A stretch of 64,000 bases of DNA from Chrysogorgia sp. JL179-B06 (GCA_035772405.1 JAYKKM010000309.1:332001-396000); one strand, 5' to 3'. Positions 52,150-62,699 are shown, numbered from the stretch's first letter. Notes: generated from the letters alone by a model not told the origin. Numbers and translations: made by a program.

Positions 52150-52601
52150 TTAACGAATTTTATTTCGTCTCGTTTTAGTAGTCTCGAAAGTGGGGACAAT
52201 GGTGATATACCACACGATCTGGAGTCCGTGAGACGTGTTTCCACACGTCTAAAACACGCGACACACCACTGTTAGTAGTCTCAAGAGTGGAGACAACAGC
52301 GATAAACCATGTGGTTTGGAGTCTGTGAGACTACAAAAAGTGATTATATTTCTAGACTACTAATAATAACACGTATTGATGTGGTGCTGCTGTAAACGAA
52401 GATACCGCTCGTAACAACACCATGCCAAGCGATATACCACGTGGTTTGGAGTCTGTGAGACGCGTTTCTACGCTCCCAAACCTGTGACACGTCACTGTTA
52501 GTAGTCTCGAAAGTGGGGTTAACGGCGAACTTTTTCACATTTTGATTGCGAAGCATGAAAAAATGGAAAAATGCGCCGGTAGCCCCACTTTCTATACTAC
52601 T
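52150..52601 (-). repeat. Right terminal inverted repeat of inner Polinton
   Basis: Inverse of 35547-35998, ending ...CCCCACTTTCTATACTACT at 52601. The open frame that runs into it from the polymerase begins with GTG only and is probably not translated. Confidence 0.92.
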
Positions 52602-52607
52602 AGCAGG
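52602..52607 (+). repeat. Right target-site duplication AGCAGG
   Basis: Identical to 35541-35546 and directly adjacent to the inner Polinton terminus. Confidence 0.92.
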
Positions 52608-52723
52608 TGTGTTTTATTAGTCCTCAGTTTTCTACGTCGTCTGAAAAAGTTTCTAATGTTACGAACCAGTTTTCTAAATCTTCGAAGCTGAGATCCTCGA
52701 AGCTGAGACCAACCCATTTTAAC

Positions 52724-52930
52724 TTAGGTCACGTCTCCTACCACTCCCACAGTGTCTGACTCTGGTAACATAATAGGTTTGCCGTAAGTCTTTTTAGACC
52801 TCATACCAATCTCAGCGTGGAGCTCGAGAGTCACGTCACCGCGACCAAATGACCCACCAGCTTTGAACATGTGATCAGTCGTCTTATTTATTTTATATAT
52901 TTCATGAGGTCTCGAAATACATGCTCCCAT
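52724..52930 (-). CDS. Small MGxxxS (myristoylation-type) protein (outer)
   Basis: 68 residues beginning MGACISRP, fitting the N-myristoylation pattern (G2, S6), with an adjacent cysteine that could be palmitoylated. The core FGRGDVTLELHAEIGMRSKK is related to the element 1 protein at 8404-8646. It lies directly after the lectin-like gene in the same direction. Function unknown; a lipid-anchored peripheral protein is likely. Confidence 0.58.
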   Translation of the reverse strand: MGACISRPHEIYKINKTTDHMFKAGGSFGRGDVTLELHAEIGMRSKKTYGKPIMLPESDTVGVVGDVT

Positions 52931-53881
52931 TTACTTTACACCATATTCCTTCATCATTTCTCCACCCATGATTATGATGTCTCGGTTCGTCATGTAACCA
53001 CTCACAATTTTCACACCGTAGAATTCTATCAACGATGGGTACGCATAAGGTGCGAGTGGTATTCTTGGTCGATGTATTCCAAAAATTGTTCCATAAGGCG
53101 TGCCTATCTTTTTCATATTCGCTACGAAGTCTGAATCGGTTGACTTGATGTTGTTGACCCTGACATGTGAATTGCTCATTTGCCAGTGTATTGATATCAT
53201 ATGCATTTTTGTGAGGTCAACACCACTTGGAATAGTGCATATGCTCTCCATTGCTGGGATGCTACCACCATACGCGAGTCCGTTGGCCATACCAGTCTTG
53301 TACCCTATGAACTTATCCCACTGACCGTCGTCGTTTGATATAATTGTCTCCCAATTTGATCCAGTGGTGCGAGTAGGTAACCTCACCACAACAAAAATGG
53401 AGAGATCACACCATTGCATACTGGGACAATTAAAATGGAGACCTGACTCAAGTGGGAGTGGTGTTTACACAGGGGATAGAAAACTTTGGCTTACACTGCT
53501 GATGCCAACAATAGGACCATAGGTTGGGTTGTTTTGCACTAATTTACTTGTTTCACCAATGGCTTTCACTTTGTTTGAACCATTGGTGTGAAATTCCACG
53601 TTTTTCAAGGCGTGTGTGCTAACGTTGAAGTCGAGCACAATGTTGTAGGACTGGCTCTTGAGGAAACCTGATAGTAGTTGCTCTAGAGTTCTTTTATTGA
53701 TAGCGTCTGAGTCATCGACTGGGTCTGCCACGTTTTTTTATCGCTGAGCCTTGCATGTCTATTATCCAGACATCCTTCCACCGGTCACACTTAATTTGGG
53801 ATCTTCGTCCAGATGCCTTTTCGTTCTCTTTAGTATTTTATCGTGAGGGTCGTCAGACTCATACCCATAGTTTAGACTCAT
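52931..53881 (-). pseudogene. LamG/ConA-like jelly-roll protein (outer), decayed
   Basis: Homologue of 43668-44618. The N terminus (MSLNYGYESDDP) starts at ATG 53881. In-frame stops and frame changes occur around 53740-53775 and again near 53420-53465, leaving the C-terminal 162 residues open (LSIFVVVRLPTRTTGSNWET, MISIHWQMSNSHVRVNNIKS, EFYGVKIVSGYMTN). Several independent lesions indicate real decay rather than sequence error. Confidence 0.65.
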
Positions 53882-53883
53882 CA

Positions 53884-55369
53884 CTACTTCAAGGTGTATT
53901 TGGTTAGTAGATAGCCAGACACCGCTGAGAACCCTAACACTATCGCCAGCGTTGTCGTGTCTGACTTACTTGTGGCCACTGCTTTTCTCATGGGAAGTGG
54001 TGCCGCACTTTCTTGGTAAACTTTTTTAGCCACGAGATTACTTAGCGTCGCCACATTTTCTTGGTGAGCTTTTTTCTTCACAGTCGTTGGTACTACTAAT
54101 GAGTGAGTCACCACATTCTCTTGGTGGACTTTTTTAGCCGTAATTGTTGGTGTTGTTGCATTCAAGCTAGTGTTCACCCCAAATCTCATGGACTCTGTGG
54201 CGATCTTTAATAAGTTGTTGTACCCAGCGATTTTATTCTTGAGAATCACAAGGTTACTTGGCATTAACCATGTACTTGGCGACACTGCAAGATTTTGGAC
54301 AACGTTGGTGTCTCTAATCGATTTGTTCATGTTGAGAATCCATGTCGACACGTCATACTGTACAAACACTGTCAGAAAACAACTTGCGGAATTCTTGTTG
54401 GGTCTCTAGACTTCCTGCAGAACCACCAACGACTGACACACGTGTTCTCGCCTGCGCACCAAGTGTGGAGTACACAAAGGCTTCTATGCTTTGATTTAGA
54501 TACTGCAGTCCAATGTTGGTAAAACCGTCTGACAATCGCGCGACGTATCGTTTGTAATCGTTCCGAACGTCGTTGAGTGTGTAGACTCTGGATTCGCCTA
54601 AAGTGCCATCGCTCAGGACTTTATTCTGGTAGTAGTGCTTTCTAGGAATCTTGGAAATCTTACCATACAATTCATAAGCGTTGAATTCTCTACTTATTGA
54701 TCTCATGGTCTCACCACCTTCCATTCTTCTGAGAAGTCTCCTAATGGTGAAGTACAAATGAAATCTCATCACGCTTGTGACCACAGGGTGAACTTCTTGT
54801 AACACTGATAAATGTTGCAACGACACTCCACAACAGAAACTAGCACAATACGTCGCAAACACAACGCGGTAGTAAGATTCGTTGTCATCCCACTCTGATT
54901 TTGTCTTTGACGTAGTGACTCGCAAGGTTGGTAGCTTTGACATGAAGTAACTATTTTGGTTAACAAAAACTTTGAAGTTATTCACTGGATAATTTAACAC
55001 ATTTTCTGTTGGATAGCCATCCCAAAGCCCCCAGTGGTTCTTATGACCTTTTGGCAGTGGTTGGATAGTTCCACCGCCTTGCCATATTATTGGGAACTTA
55101 CTATTGTGTAGCCACTTCCACATGTTTTTATCGTTTTTGAAAGTTGCGCTGGTTATGTCTGTGCTAAGGATGTCATTGTTTCTGAAATATATGTCGACAC
55201 TCATGATTTTACCATCTTGTGAAATATTTGGATTGAACTCGAATTTGCTTAAAGTGGCGTGGGGGTACTTTTTGATGAGGTCTGCCTTTGCATCGTGTGT
55301 AGCCTTCGATGTGTTCGCCATCGCACGTTCGTAGTGCTTTCCATAGTAGTCGTGAAGGGCTTTCTGCAT
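53884..55369 (-). pseudogene. Large conserved protein with C-terminal TM helix (outer), frameshifted
   Basis: Homologue of 41932-43663, starting at ATG 55369. It is open to about 54353 and continues in another frame from 54369 to 53884. Shared blocks: NHWGLWDGYPTENVLNYPVN, DDNESYYRVVFATYCASFCC, SVMRFHLYFTIRRLLRRMEG, QARTRVSVVGGSAGSLETQQ and a terminal membrane helix (LAIVLGFSAVSGYLLTKYTL). KKxHQEN repeats occur near the C terminus. The N terminus differs from the inner copy (MQKALHDYYGKHYERAMANT), so this end is variable. Confidence 0.62.
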
Positions 55370-55413
55370 ATATAATATACCATATGTTACACATAACACA
55401 TGCTACATTATAT
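55370..55413. promoter_or_regulatory. 44-bp divergent promoter-like spacer (outer)
   Basis: It separates divergent ATGs at 55369 (minus) and 55414 (plus). Leftward the start is preceded by AACATATGGTATATTAT, rightward by AACACATGCTACATTATAT, giving two facing copies of the start-proximal motif. Confidence 0.6.
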
Positions 55414-56078
55414 ATGGTCAGGGTTGTAGTATTGATTAGAGGTCCAACGGAAACTGTGGATTTACCAGAGGCACTTTTGACGTTTGGCTCAGATCCTCAC
55501 TTACTAGTAAAAAAAGCGACCATCTTTTGGGACTATGTTAACGTGGAGACTGGTGTGAATGATGAAATAAGTTACAACAGCAACAAACACGTTTTTGAGT
55601 CTGGGTACCACACTTTTAAAATGATTGCCGACGAATTGAGAGGATTAGGGGCTATCGAGCTAGTAGCCAACAAACACAATTCAAAGTGCGCGATAAAAAC
55701 TGACCAACAATTAGAGCTGTTTAAATTTGGAGAACTCTTAGGGTTCAACGATAACACAACGATAACCGCTAGTGGTTTGGTCAGCCCTAATGTTGTGGAC
55801 GTTAACAAAGGGTTGAGGTATGTGCAAGTAGGTTGTAGCATTGTGAAACAGACCTGAGAAACATTGTTAGTGGTAGCAAAAGCGAGGTTATCGTCGAGCT
55901 ACCATTGACCACCACCCAACCACTGAAGAGCTCGGTTCAACACTTCTTCAACATTGAGTCGAAGGTGTCGATAAACAAAGGCGCTTTTACGCAGCTGGTG
56001 TTTAATGTGACTGACCAAGATGGTAGTGGTGTCAACGTTGGTGACATATTGTTGGACTTGTATGCAACGCTTGAGTAG
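55414..56078 (+). pseudogene. Penton-like minor capsid protein, copy 1 (outer), frameshifted
   Basis: Homologue of 41270-41914. Starts at ATG 55414 (MVRVVVLIRGPTETVDLPEA, SPNVVDVNKGLRYVQVGCSI). One frame change occurs near 55853, after which the C-terminal jelly-roll strands continue (SSVQHFFNIESKVSINKGAF, GVNVGDILLDLY) to TAG at 56076-56078. A second penton-like gene follows immediately. Confidence 0.6.
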
Positions 56079-56103
56079 CTAACGCTAAACGCACGCTAAA
56101 GTA

Positions 56104-56896
56104 ATGAGTCTAAACTATGGGTTCGACTCTGGTGGCTACACTGAAAAGCGACGTGTAGACGACGGTCCTCAAAAGTTGACGGTGCTCATTGAAGGTGTGG
56201 AAAAAGTTGTAACTTTTGACTACAGTGTAGTAGCCACACACGATAACCCACATATTATAGTTAAGACAGCCACTGTGTTTTGGAGCTTATGATAATGTGG
56301 CGAGTAATGCCGATATTCGATTCTTGAGTATTAGAACAGGAAGACCAGCGCCAATGTTCGCGACAACTCGATTGGGTAGGGGCTACTACGACTTCGACGC
56401 GTTGGTTAGAGCTCTACGACACGCGCTCAGGGTGGTTAATATAGACTTCGTGGTGGAGAAGCTGATGGCCACAGGTAAAAGTAGGGTCAAAGCTTGGCCT
56501 ATGAGGTTTGGCATCGCCACCGCATATGAACTTAGGCTAGGTGACATTGGGCTTTCGCTTGGTCTCGCGAAGGACGCGGGAATTACGTTAGATGGTAAGT
56601 GGCACGACAGTCCAAACAAGATTGACATGAACAGAGGTCTGAAGTATGTAGAGGTCTCGTGCGACGCTGTTGAGACGGAGAGCAATGTGGGCACTGACGG
56701 GAAGCGTAGTAATGTGATCACAACATTGCCAGTGCCCACCGAGCAGTCTCTAGATGGAGGGATACAGCGCTACGCATACGTTGAGTCCAAGGTGAGAATT
56801 AAAAAAGGTATTTACTCAAGTATGACGTTTCGTGTCAAACCAAACAATGGTGACGCTGACGTTGGTGCAGTGCTATTGGAACTGTATATTGTGTGA
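56104..56896 (+). pseudogene. Penton-like protein, divergent tandem copy 2 (outer), frameshifted
   Basis: Two frames (56104-56292 and 56297-56896) with a break near 56290. KLTVLIEGVEKVVTFDYSVV, then DNPHIIVKTATVFW, parallels the penton N terminus. NKIDMNRGLKYVEVSCDAVE, ITTLPVPTEQSLDGGIQRYA and VRIKKGIYSSMTFRV parallel its C terminus. It begins MSLNYGFDSGGY, almost the same leader as the lectin-like gene. It is clearly diverged from copy 1, so the duplication is old. The inner element has only one penton-like gene. Confidence 0.58.
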
Positions 56897-56901
56897 ATTA
56901 T

Positions 56902-58005
56902 ATGGAGCTTGGTGTGGAAACAGAGCAAGGGTTGAGAGACATCTATTATAATCCTAAGACAGGGTTCAGTGGTGCAGAGAGGTTGTATCAAAGCGCATTG
57001 GGAGACGGATTGAAAGTAACTAGAAAAACAGTGAAAGAATGGTTGACAGCGCAAGACACCTACACTAGGTACAAACCCATTGTGAGAAGACATAAGTTCC
57101 GCGCGACTTTTGTTGGGTTTCTTGGTGAAGAGCTCCAAATGGACTTAGTGGACATGAGTAAGTACTCAAAACAGAACAAAGGGTATTATTGGATACTAAC
57201 AGATATTGAAATATTGAGTAGGTATGCTTTTGGCATTGCAGTTTACAGAAAAGACACTAAGAACATGACTAAGGCTGTTGGAGAGCTATTGAACGACTTT
57301 AAAGATCGGTTTGGAACCACGCCTAAGTTAGCGCAATTTGATGATGGACTCGAGTTCTACAATGTTGGGGTGAAAAGTTTGTTAAAAGAACACGACGTTA
57401 AATATTTCAGCACTAAGAGTGATAAAAAGGCTGCTGTTGTCGAGCGTTTTAATAGAAGTCTCAAGAGCGTTATGTGGAAGTACTTTTACACCCGTGGAAC
57501 GTACAAATGGATTGACGTTCTTGACCAGTTTGTGGGCAATTATAATAGTAATGTGAATCGAAGCATTATGATGAAACCGAAGGATGTCAATAAGTCAAAC
57601 GAAAGTGAAGTGTGGACCACTTTGTTTGGCCATCAATTTGCAGACAACCCATTGCCAAAGTTCAAGGTTGGTGAATCGGTGAGAATTAGTAAGTACAAGA
57701 GTGTGTTCACAAAGGGCTATGAAGCCAACTTCACTGAAGAGCTGTTTAAAGTGGTAAAGGTTATTCGTGGTGATCCGAATGTGTACGAAATTGAGGATCA
57801 CACCGGTGAACAGATTATTGGTAAATTTTATGAACAGGAATTATCGCTGGTCAATAAGAAACATGGCGACGATGTGTACAGAGTTGAAAAGGTGTTGAAA
57901 AGAAAGAAAGTCAGAGGGAAGAAGATGGCGCTGGTCAAATGGTTGGGTTATGAGAGCAAACATAACTCATGGATACCAGAAAGCAATATTCAAAATGTGA
58001 GCTAA
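56902..58005 (+). CDS. Retroviral-type integrase with chromodomain (outer)
   Basis: From ATG 56902 (GTG three codons earlier) this gives about 367 residues, intact. Catalytic D in QMDLVDMSKY, D in AQFDDGLEF and E in AAVVERFNRSLK; chromodomain YRVEKVLKRKK ... LVKWLGYESKHNSWIPESNI. Closely similar to the inner integrase (40179-41264). It is one of the few outer genes besides TK, BRO nuclease and ATPase with no lesion, so the outer copy need not be very old. Confidence 0.9.
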   Translation: MELGVETEQGLRDIYYNPKTGFSGAERLYQSALGDGLKVTRKTVKEWLTAQDTYTRYKPIVRRHKFRATFVGFLGEELQMDLVDMSKYSKQNKGYYWILTDIEILSRYAFGIAVYRKDTKNMTKAVGELLNDFKDRFGTTPKLAQFDDGLEFYNVGVKSLLKEHDVKYFSTKSDKKAAVVERFNRSLKSVMWKYFYTRGTYKWIDVLDQFVGNYNSNVNRSIMMKPKDVNKSNESEVWTTLFGHQFADNPLPKFKVGESVRISKYKSVFTKGYEANFTEELFKVVKVIRGDPNVYEIEDHTGEQIIGKFYEQELSLVNKKHGDDVYRVEKVLKRKKVRGKKMALVKWLGYESKHNSWIPESNIQNVS

Positions 58006-58011
58006 TGTAAT

Positions 58012-59455
58012 ATGGCTGAGGGTGGAGAAGGTTTTGACGAGGTCGAGATGGAGATCCTCGGTAAGTATGAAGACATGAGTGGTGAGCGACTAGAAAAGAG
58101 GCTCATCTATTTCGAAGAGTTAATCGAAGACATAGACGATGAGCGCACTGAAGACAATATGCCGGAAGACGTTCGTGTTAATTACAACGACTATCAAGAC
58201 CAAGCGAAAAAGATAAGGAGTGAGCTAGACGCGAGACGAGATTGGCAAAAAAAAGACGTCATTTATTGACACTGACGATGGTAAGACGGTGACAATAAGG
58301 GGAACTAACACAGAAGTCCCCGCGGTGGAGTTTGTTGAACAGGAGTCATATGGTGACGTCGATGACACAAGCTTCAATCTAGCTCTTGAAGTAAGGTCGG
58401 ACGATCTTTATAAAAGATTGGATGAGCTAAATGTGTTAAACAAAGAGGTAGTAAAAAATCAAGTAAAAAGAGTCACGGCGATAGGTAAGAAAATACGTAA
58501 GTTGTATAAAAAAAAACTCGGTCTCGACGACACGTCAAGGGAAATAGTCAACAGGTCGCAGGTCGTGGACTCAGGGGCTATTCTTTTCAAACCGATAAAC
58601 AAAGATGGTAAATATGGAAAACCTAAACGAATTCTAATACCTGGGAAAAAAGGTTTGATCTTTAGTAAAGACGTGAGTAGTAAAAATGCGATTGAGCAGT
58701 TCAAAAAGTTAGTTAGTCAAATCCCTGAGAATGTAGAAACAACAGTTGTCACAACAGAAGTGACCCCAGACGACTTCCCAGTAATTGAGACAAGAGTGGG
58801 TCACGACGACATACCTGGGCTAACACCAAACGAGAACCGTGAGCTGAGTGGTGTGCTTAATCCAAGTGAGAGTGCGTTGCGTGAGTCAAGAATAGGCGAC
58901 ACTGGTGCGTTGCAAGCGCAGGCAGACCACTTTCAAGAAGTGATAGGTGAAACGAGTGGGAGATTGGCAGAGCTTAATAGAAAAGCTGACCAAGTTGGTC
59001 TCACGCCTGACGAAGAGCGAGAGTACGCTAGCTTGTTTGAAAGAGAGTCAGGACTTGAGCAAGCCAGAGATAGAACCCTAGAACAGCGCAAGCTTGAAGA
59101 AGTTAGAGAGCGACAAGAAGTCGACATTGACAGGTTTCAGAGATTTAAGGAATGGGCTAAAGAGAACATGGTCGGGTTGAGCGCTGTGGCAATTTCAGTG
59201 GCTGGAATTATAACAACTATTATTATCGCTGGGAGGTCTGCTGTTATGAGAGGCGCTATGGCCACGAGGTCATTCGCACAGGCTGTTAAGAACGCGATAA
59301 TGAAGATGGGTCCATGGGCTGTTGGGCTGGCTAATTTAGTTTATAATGCGTTGACGTTGGGTGTGAAGGGTCTCGCATGGTTGGCTCAAAATCTGTGGGT
59401 ACTTGCGGTGGTACTTGCGTGGTTTGTGTATGATTATTACAAGCTAAAACGGTAG
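58012..59455 (+). pseudogene. Protein with C-terminal membrane domain (outer), frameshift at A-run
   Basis: Homologue of 38772-40172. Frames 58012-58269 and 58289-59455 are joined by a frame change at an eight-A run near 58250. Shared segments: KKIRKLYKKKLG, IVNRSQVVDSGAILFKPINK, and the terminal hydrophobic segments (LSAVAISVAGIITTIIIAGR ... LWVLAVVLAWFVYDYY). Function unknown. The homopolymer location makes a consensus error as plausible as a real mutation. Confidence 0.6.
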
Positions 59456-59507
59456 TCTCAGCTTCGAGGGTCTCAGCTTCGAAGATGACAAAACATATGT
59501 AAAGTAT

Positions 59508-60747
59508 ATGAACGTCACGTCGGCAGAGTTGAGTCCTGGTTTTAGACGAGCAACTATGGGTGTCATAAAAGGGACGAGAACGCAGCATGTGATCACGTTG
59601 AACCCTAATAAAGTCAGTCCTGGTGAGGAACTTTACATTGATATACCAAAGCTCAAGGTTAGCAGCTGTTTGGTGCCTGGATCGTTGGGTCTAGTGTTCG
59701 ACTTTAAGAATGCAAACGCCAAAAGCTGGTTCTTGAATAATGTTAGTAAGTTGTTGGTTGAAAAAACTTACTGTGAGACTAGCTGGGGAAATTGTGTATG
59801 ACAACAATGGGGAAAATCACATTGGTGTTTATCGCGACCTTTGGGAAAGTGTTACTGCGCGAGACCAAATGATTGACTATGGTATTGGTGGTGAGAACTT
59901 GAGAAAGCTAATTTCTAAGGACGACAGTGGCGCGACGAGTGGGAACGTTGCTAAAGTTAGTGACGCGTTAATGTTTGGTGTGATTGGAACGAAACAGCGG
60001 ATAAAGCTCGGCAAGATCATGAATGACCACGGGTTGTACGCTCCTTTTAGCATGAACAACAACTTGCAGTATGTGATCACACTTCCGAAGGCCACAGACA
60101 TCATGGTGGCGCAATCCGGTAGCGCTGTGGGCGGATACACTCTGGAGAACCTCGAGCTTGAGTATGAGACGATTGATAATCAGGAGCTCGCTGACGAAAT
60201 AGCGTCAGGCTATGCAAGTGGTCGTAGTTTGTCATATGAGCACGTTACATTGATGAAAACCACCGAATGGGATAAAGGTACGACCATTGTGAATGAAAAC
60301 GTCAATCTGCCAAGAAAAAGCATGAAGGCGATTGTGTTGCTATTCACGAATAAGGTGCGAACAGACAGCGAGGAGTTTCTCTACCCAAATATTGAGAGTG
60401 TTAGAGTCACAATTGAAGGTGTGCCAAATAGTGTGTACTCACAGGGTATTCCAAAGTCGAAGTTCTACGCAGAAGCGAAGCGACTGTTCGGGTTGGGTGA
60501 AGAACACGCTCAGTTCATGACCATACAGAAGTTCTATAAAGATGGCTTTGCGTTAGTCATCGACTTGAGGAGTGTTCAAGATAATCGCAATGTCGCCACT
60601 GGCAAGAACATTGTAAACACACAATCCGGTGTGCTTCTTGAGATCACTAAGAAAGCGACGACTGCAAATGTCATGTGTAGGGTGTTTGTGATGAGTGATG
60701 GGTTGGTCAACTTCATGAACAATGGGTTGCAGTCAATCCAGTATTAA
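59508..60747 (+). pseudogene. Putative major capsid protein (outer), frameshift at A-run
   Basis: Homologue of 37509-38749. Frames 59508-59801 and 59740-60747 overlap, with the break at a six-A run near 59767. Beta-rich blocks include GEELYIDIPKLKVSSCLVPG, LAGEIVYDNNGENHIGVYRD, GSAVGGYTLENLELEYETID and NLPRKSMKAIVLLFTNKVRT. This copy is intact across the point where the inner one is broken, and vice versa. AAAACATATGTAAAGTAT precedes the ATG. Confidence 0.6.
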
Positions 60748-60762
60748 ATCAAACGTGAGTTA

Positions 60763-61362
60763 ATGGAGACTCCGTTTAATATGTTAATTGTTGGTATGAC
60801 AGCTTGTGGTAAGACGCATTATTTGCTGGAAACATTGGAATCTGAGTACTTTAGTAAATTTGACTACATTGTGTTGATTTGTCCTACTTTCGAGTGGAAC
60901 AAAGCGTATCAAGATTGGAAATATGTGCGTGACCCTGACGTGTTAGCGATAGACTGTGCGCAGGATAATGTTGACGCTGTTCTCAAGTGTGTAACAAATA
61001 TTTTTAAAGGCACTAACACTCTGATTGTGTTGGACGACTGTGCAAGTGGGCAGGACGTCAAGAATAGGACTAGTCAATTGGTTAACTTAGCTTTTAGTGC
61101 GCGACATTTTATGTTGAGCGTTATTGTCATCACACAACAACTGACGTCGATCGCAAAACCGTATAGAGAAAACATTAGTAAGCTCGTTTGCTTTTACTGT
61201 CCGAGCAGAAGTGATATGAAGGTTGTTATTGACGATTACCTTGGACACATTAGCAAAGAAGAAGTGTCGGCGATTGTGACCGCACTAAAAAATAATAAGT
61301 ACGCTAGACTTGAATTCTCACTACGCTATCCATACAGTCACGAAGTTGTTATTCCGCAATAA
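60763..61362 (+). CDS. DNA-packaging ATPase (FtsK/HerA, A32-like) (outer)
   Basis: 199 residues, intact. Walker A GMTACGKT near residue 11, Walker B LIVLDDC near residue 87, and VIVITQQL as the sensor strand. Nearly collinear with the inner ATPase (FEWNKAYQDWKY, QDVKNRTSQLVNLAFSARHF). It lies 15 bp after the capsid gene and 3 bp before the next one. Confidence 0.85.
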   Translation: METPFNMLIVGMTACGKTHYLLETLESEYFSKFDYIVLICPTFEWNKAYQDWKYVRDPDVLAIDCAQDNVDAVLKCVTNIFKGTNTLIVLDDCASGQDVKNRTSQLVNLAFSARHFMLSVIVITQQLTSIAKPYRENISKLVCFYCPSRSDMKVVIDDYLGHISKEEVSAIVTALKNNKYARLEFSLRYPYSHEVVIPQ

Positions 61363-61365
61363 AAT

Positions 61366-61878
61366 ATGGGTACAAGTAATAGCGTGATGGTAAAACGCAA
61401 AAGTGAGGAAAATCCTACGATTGAGGAATTAGTTGAGGAGACTGATGACACCTCAACCGTGGAAGACAACGTTGACGTTAGGAGATCTGAACTTATTAGA
61501 CTGTCCGGTGACGGTGTGGTAAGTCAGTCCGAAGCGTACATTAAAAAAGCGTCCGCAAAAGTTATTGATAAGATATGGCGCCAATACGAGTTGAAGAGAA
61601 TGGAGATCGCAAACGCTTTTCTCACCGACTTGCTAATCAGCAAATTCGCCAGCTTACTAGATGGGTTGAACGCTATCGAGAACCCTGAGGAACTAAATGA
61701 CGAGTTGCAAAAAGATCCGTTACTAAAGAAAGACGTCGAGAGCATTGTCGCGGTTGTGACACCATACGTGCCCTTCTTGGGCTTGTTGTCTGGAGGAATT
61801 ATAACGTCGAAACACGTGTACGATCACCATTTTAGGAGCGAGGCAACAAACACTGAAAATAGTGAACAAACGGACTAA
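61366..61878 (+). CDS. Conserved Polinton protein downstream of ATPase (outer)
   Basis: 170 residues, orthologue of 36339-36869 (IKKASAKVIDKIWRQYELKR, DLLISKFASLLDGLNAIENP, VTPYVPFLGLLSGGIITSKH). This copy begins MGTSNSVM, an MGxxxS start that could be myristoylated, whereas the inner copy begins MPKRK. Function unknown. Confidence 0.65.
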   Translation: MGTSNSVMVKRKSEENPTIEELVEETDDTSTVEDNVDVRRSELIRLSGDGVVSQSEAYIKKASAKVIDKIWRQYELKRMEIANAFLTDLLISKFASLLDGLNAIENPEELNDELQKDPLLKKDVESIVAVVTPYVPFLGLLSGGIITSKHVYDHHFRSEATNTENSEQTD

Positions 61879-61959
61879 TCTATTATTAACAGGTGGCAAT
61901 AACCTAATTTGCATAACAGGTGGCAATTTTATCACGCGTGAGACACTTTTACGGCACAT

Positions 61960-62430
61960 AAATTTGTAAAAATGTTTAAACGACTATTTTTTTAAATGTG
62001 ATTTGACAAATTTGTGAAAATGTTGAAACGACACTTTCTATTTTTTAAATGTGATTTGACAAATTTGTGAAAATGTTGAGACGATTATTTTTTAAATGCG
62101 ATTTGACAAATTTGTGAAAATGTTGAAACGACTATTTTTTTAAATATGATTTGACAAATTTGTGAAAATGTTGAAACGATTATTTTTTAAATGCGATTTG
62201 ACAAATTTGTGAAAATGTTGAAACGACACTCTCTATTTTTTAAATACGATTTAACAAATTTGTGAAAATGTTGAAACGGCTATTTTTTAAAATGTGATTT
62301 GACAAATTTGTGAAAATGTTGAAACGATTATTTTTTAAATGTGACTGAAAATTTTGAAACGACTATTTTTAAACGTGACTGAAAATGTTGAAACGACTAT
62401 TTTTTAAACGTGACTGAAATGTGATTTGGT
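61960..62430 (+). repeat. About 60-bp tandem repeat array
   Basis: Units share GATTTGACAAATTTGTGAAA, then ATGTTGAAACGACTATTTTT. Seven or so longer copies are followed by shortened ones (GTGACTGAAAATGTTGAAAC). It lies between the last gene and the right end of the outer Polinton and is non-coding. Confidence 0.85.
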
Positions 62431-62527
62431 ATAAATTCAGTATTGTTTCACGAGTCTCGCGCGTGTTTGACACTAATCGGTGGAGAGTGTGGGGAGGGGT
62501 GCGTCAAGCCTAATTAACGACTGCTGT

Positions 62528-62699
62528 AGTAGTATAGAACATGGCGGTGCGAGCTTATTCGACGTTATCCACAAGTGTGGGCACCGTGGCATCGCTAATT
62601 TTTGCGCTAAATCGCGATTTGGTGTAAAAATTAACGTTGCTATGGTACTCACATTTGTGGTTGACGTCGCTGAGCCCGCACTGCCATGTTCTATACTAT
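62528..62699. repeat. Internal copy of the outer Polinton terminus, inverted-ended
   Basis: AGTAGTATAGAACATGGCGG begins at 62528 and its near inverse CTGCCATGTTCTATACTAT ends at 62699. It resembles 62955-63111, which ends at the true terminus, so the terminal region is a degenerate tandem duplication of about 420 bp. Confidence 0.65.

Larger units (their letters stand above)
35547..52601. mobile_element. Inner Polinton, structurally complete (17,055 bp)
   Basis: It is bounded by inverted repeats of about 450 bp that begin AGTAGTATAGAAAGTGGGGC and end with the inverse, flanked by a perfect 6-bp duplication (AGCAGG). It encodes polymerase, integrase, packaging ATPase, putative capsid and penton, and about a dozen conserved genes. 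It is inserted into the gap between two genes of the outer Polinton (BRO-type nuclease and MGxxxS protein). Its copies of MCP, the 41932 gene and polymerase each carry one frameshift; the other ORFs are open. Near-identical TIRs suggest a recent insertion. Confidence 0.93.

Noticed and set aside
52032..52244. 71-residue N-terminal extension of the inner polymerase into the TIR
   Set aside because: It begins with GTG, partly overlaps the TIR and lacks the start-proximal motif; the first ATG is 52031.
61960..62430. CRISPR-like array
   Set aside because: The units are contiguous degenerate tandem repeats without regularly sized unique spacers, in a eukaryotic context.
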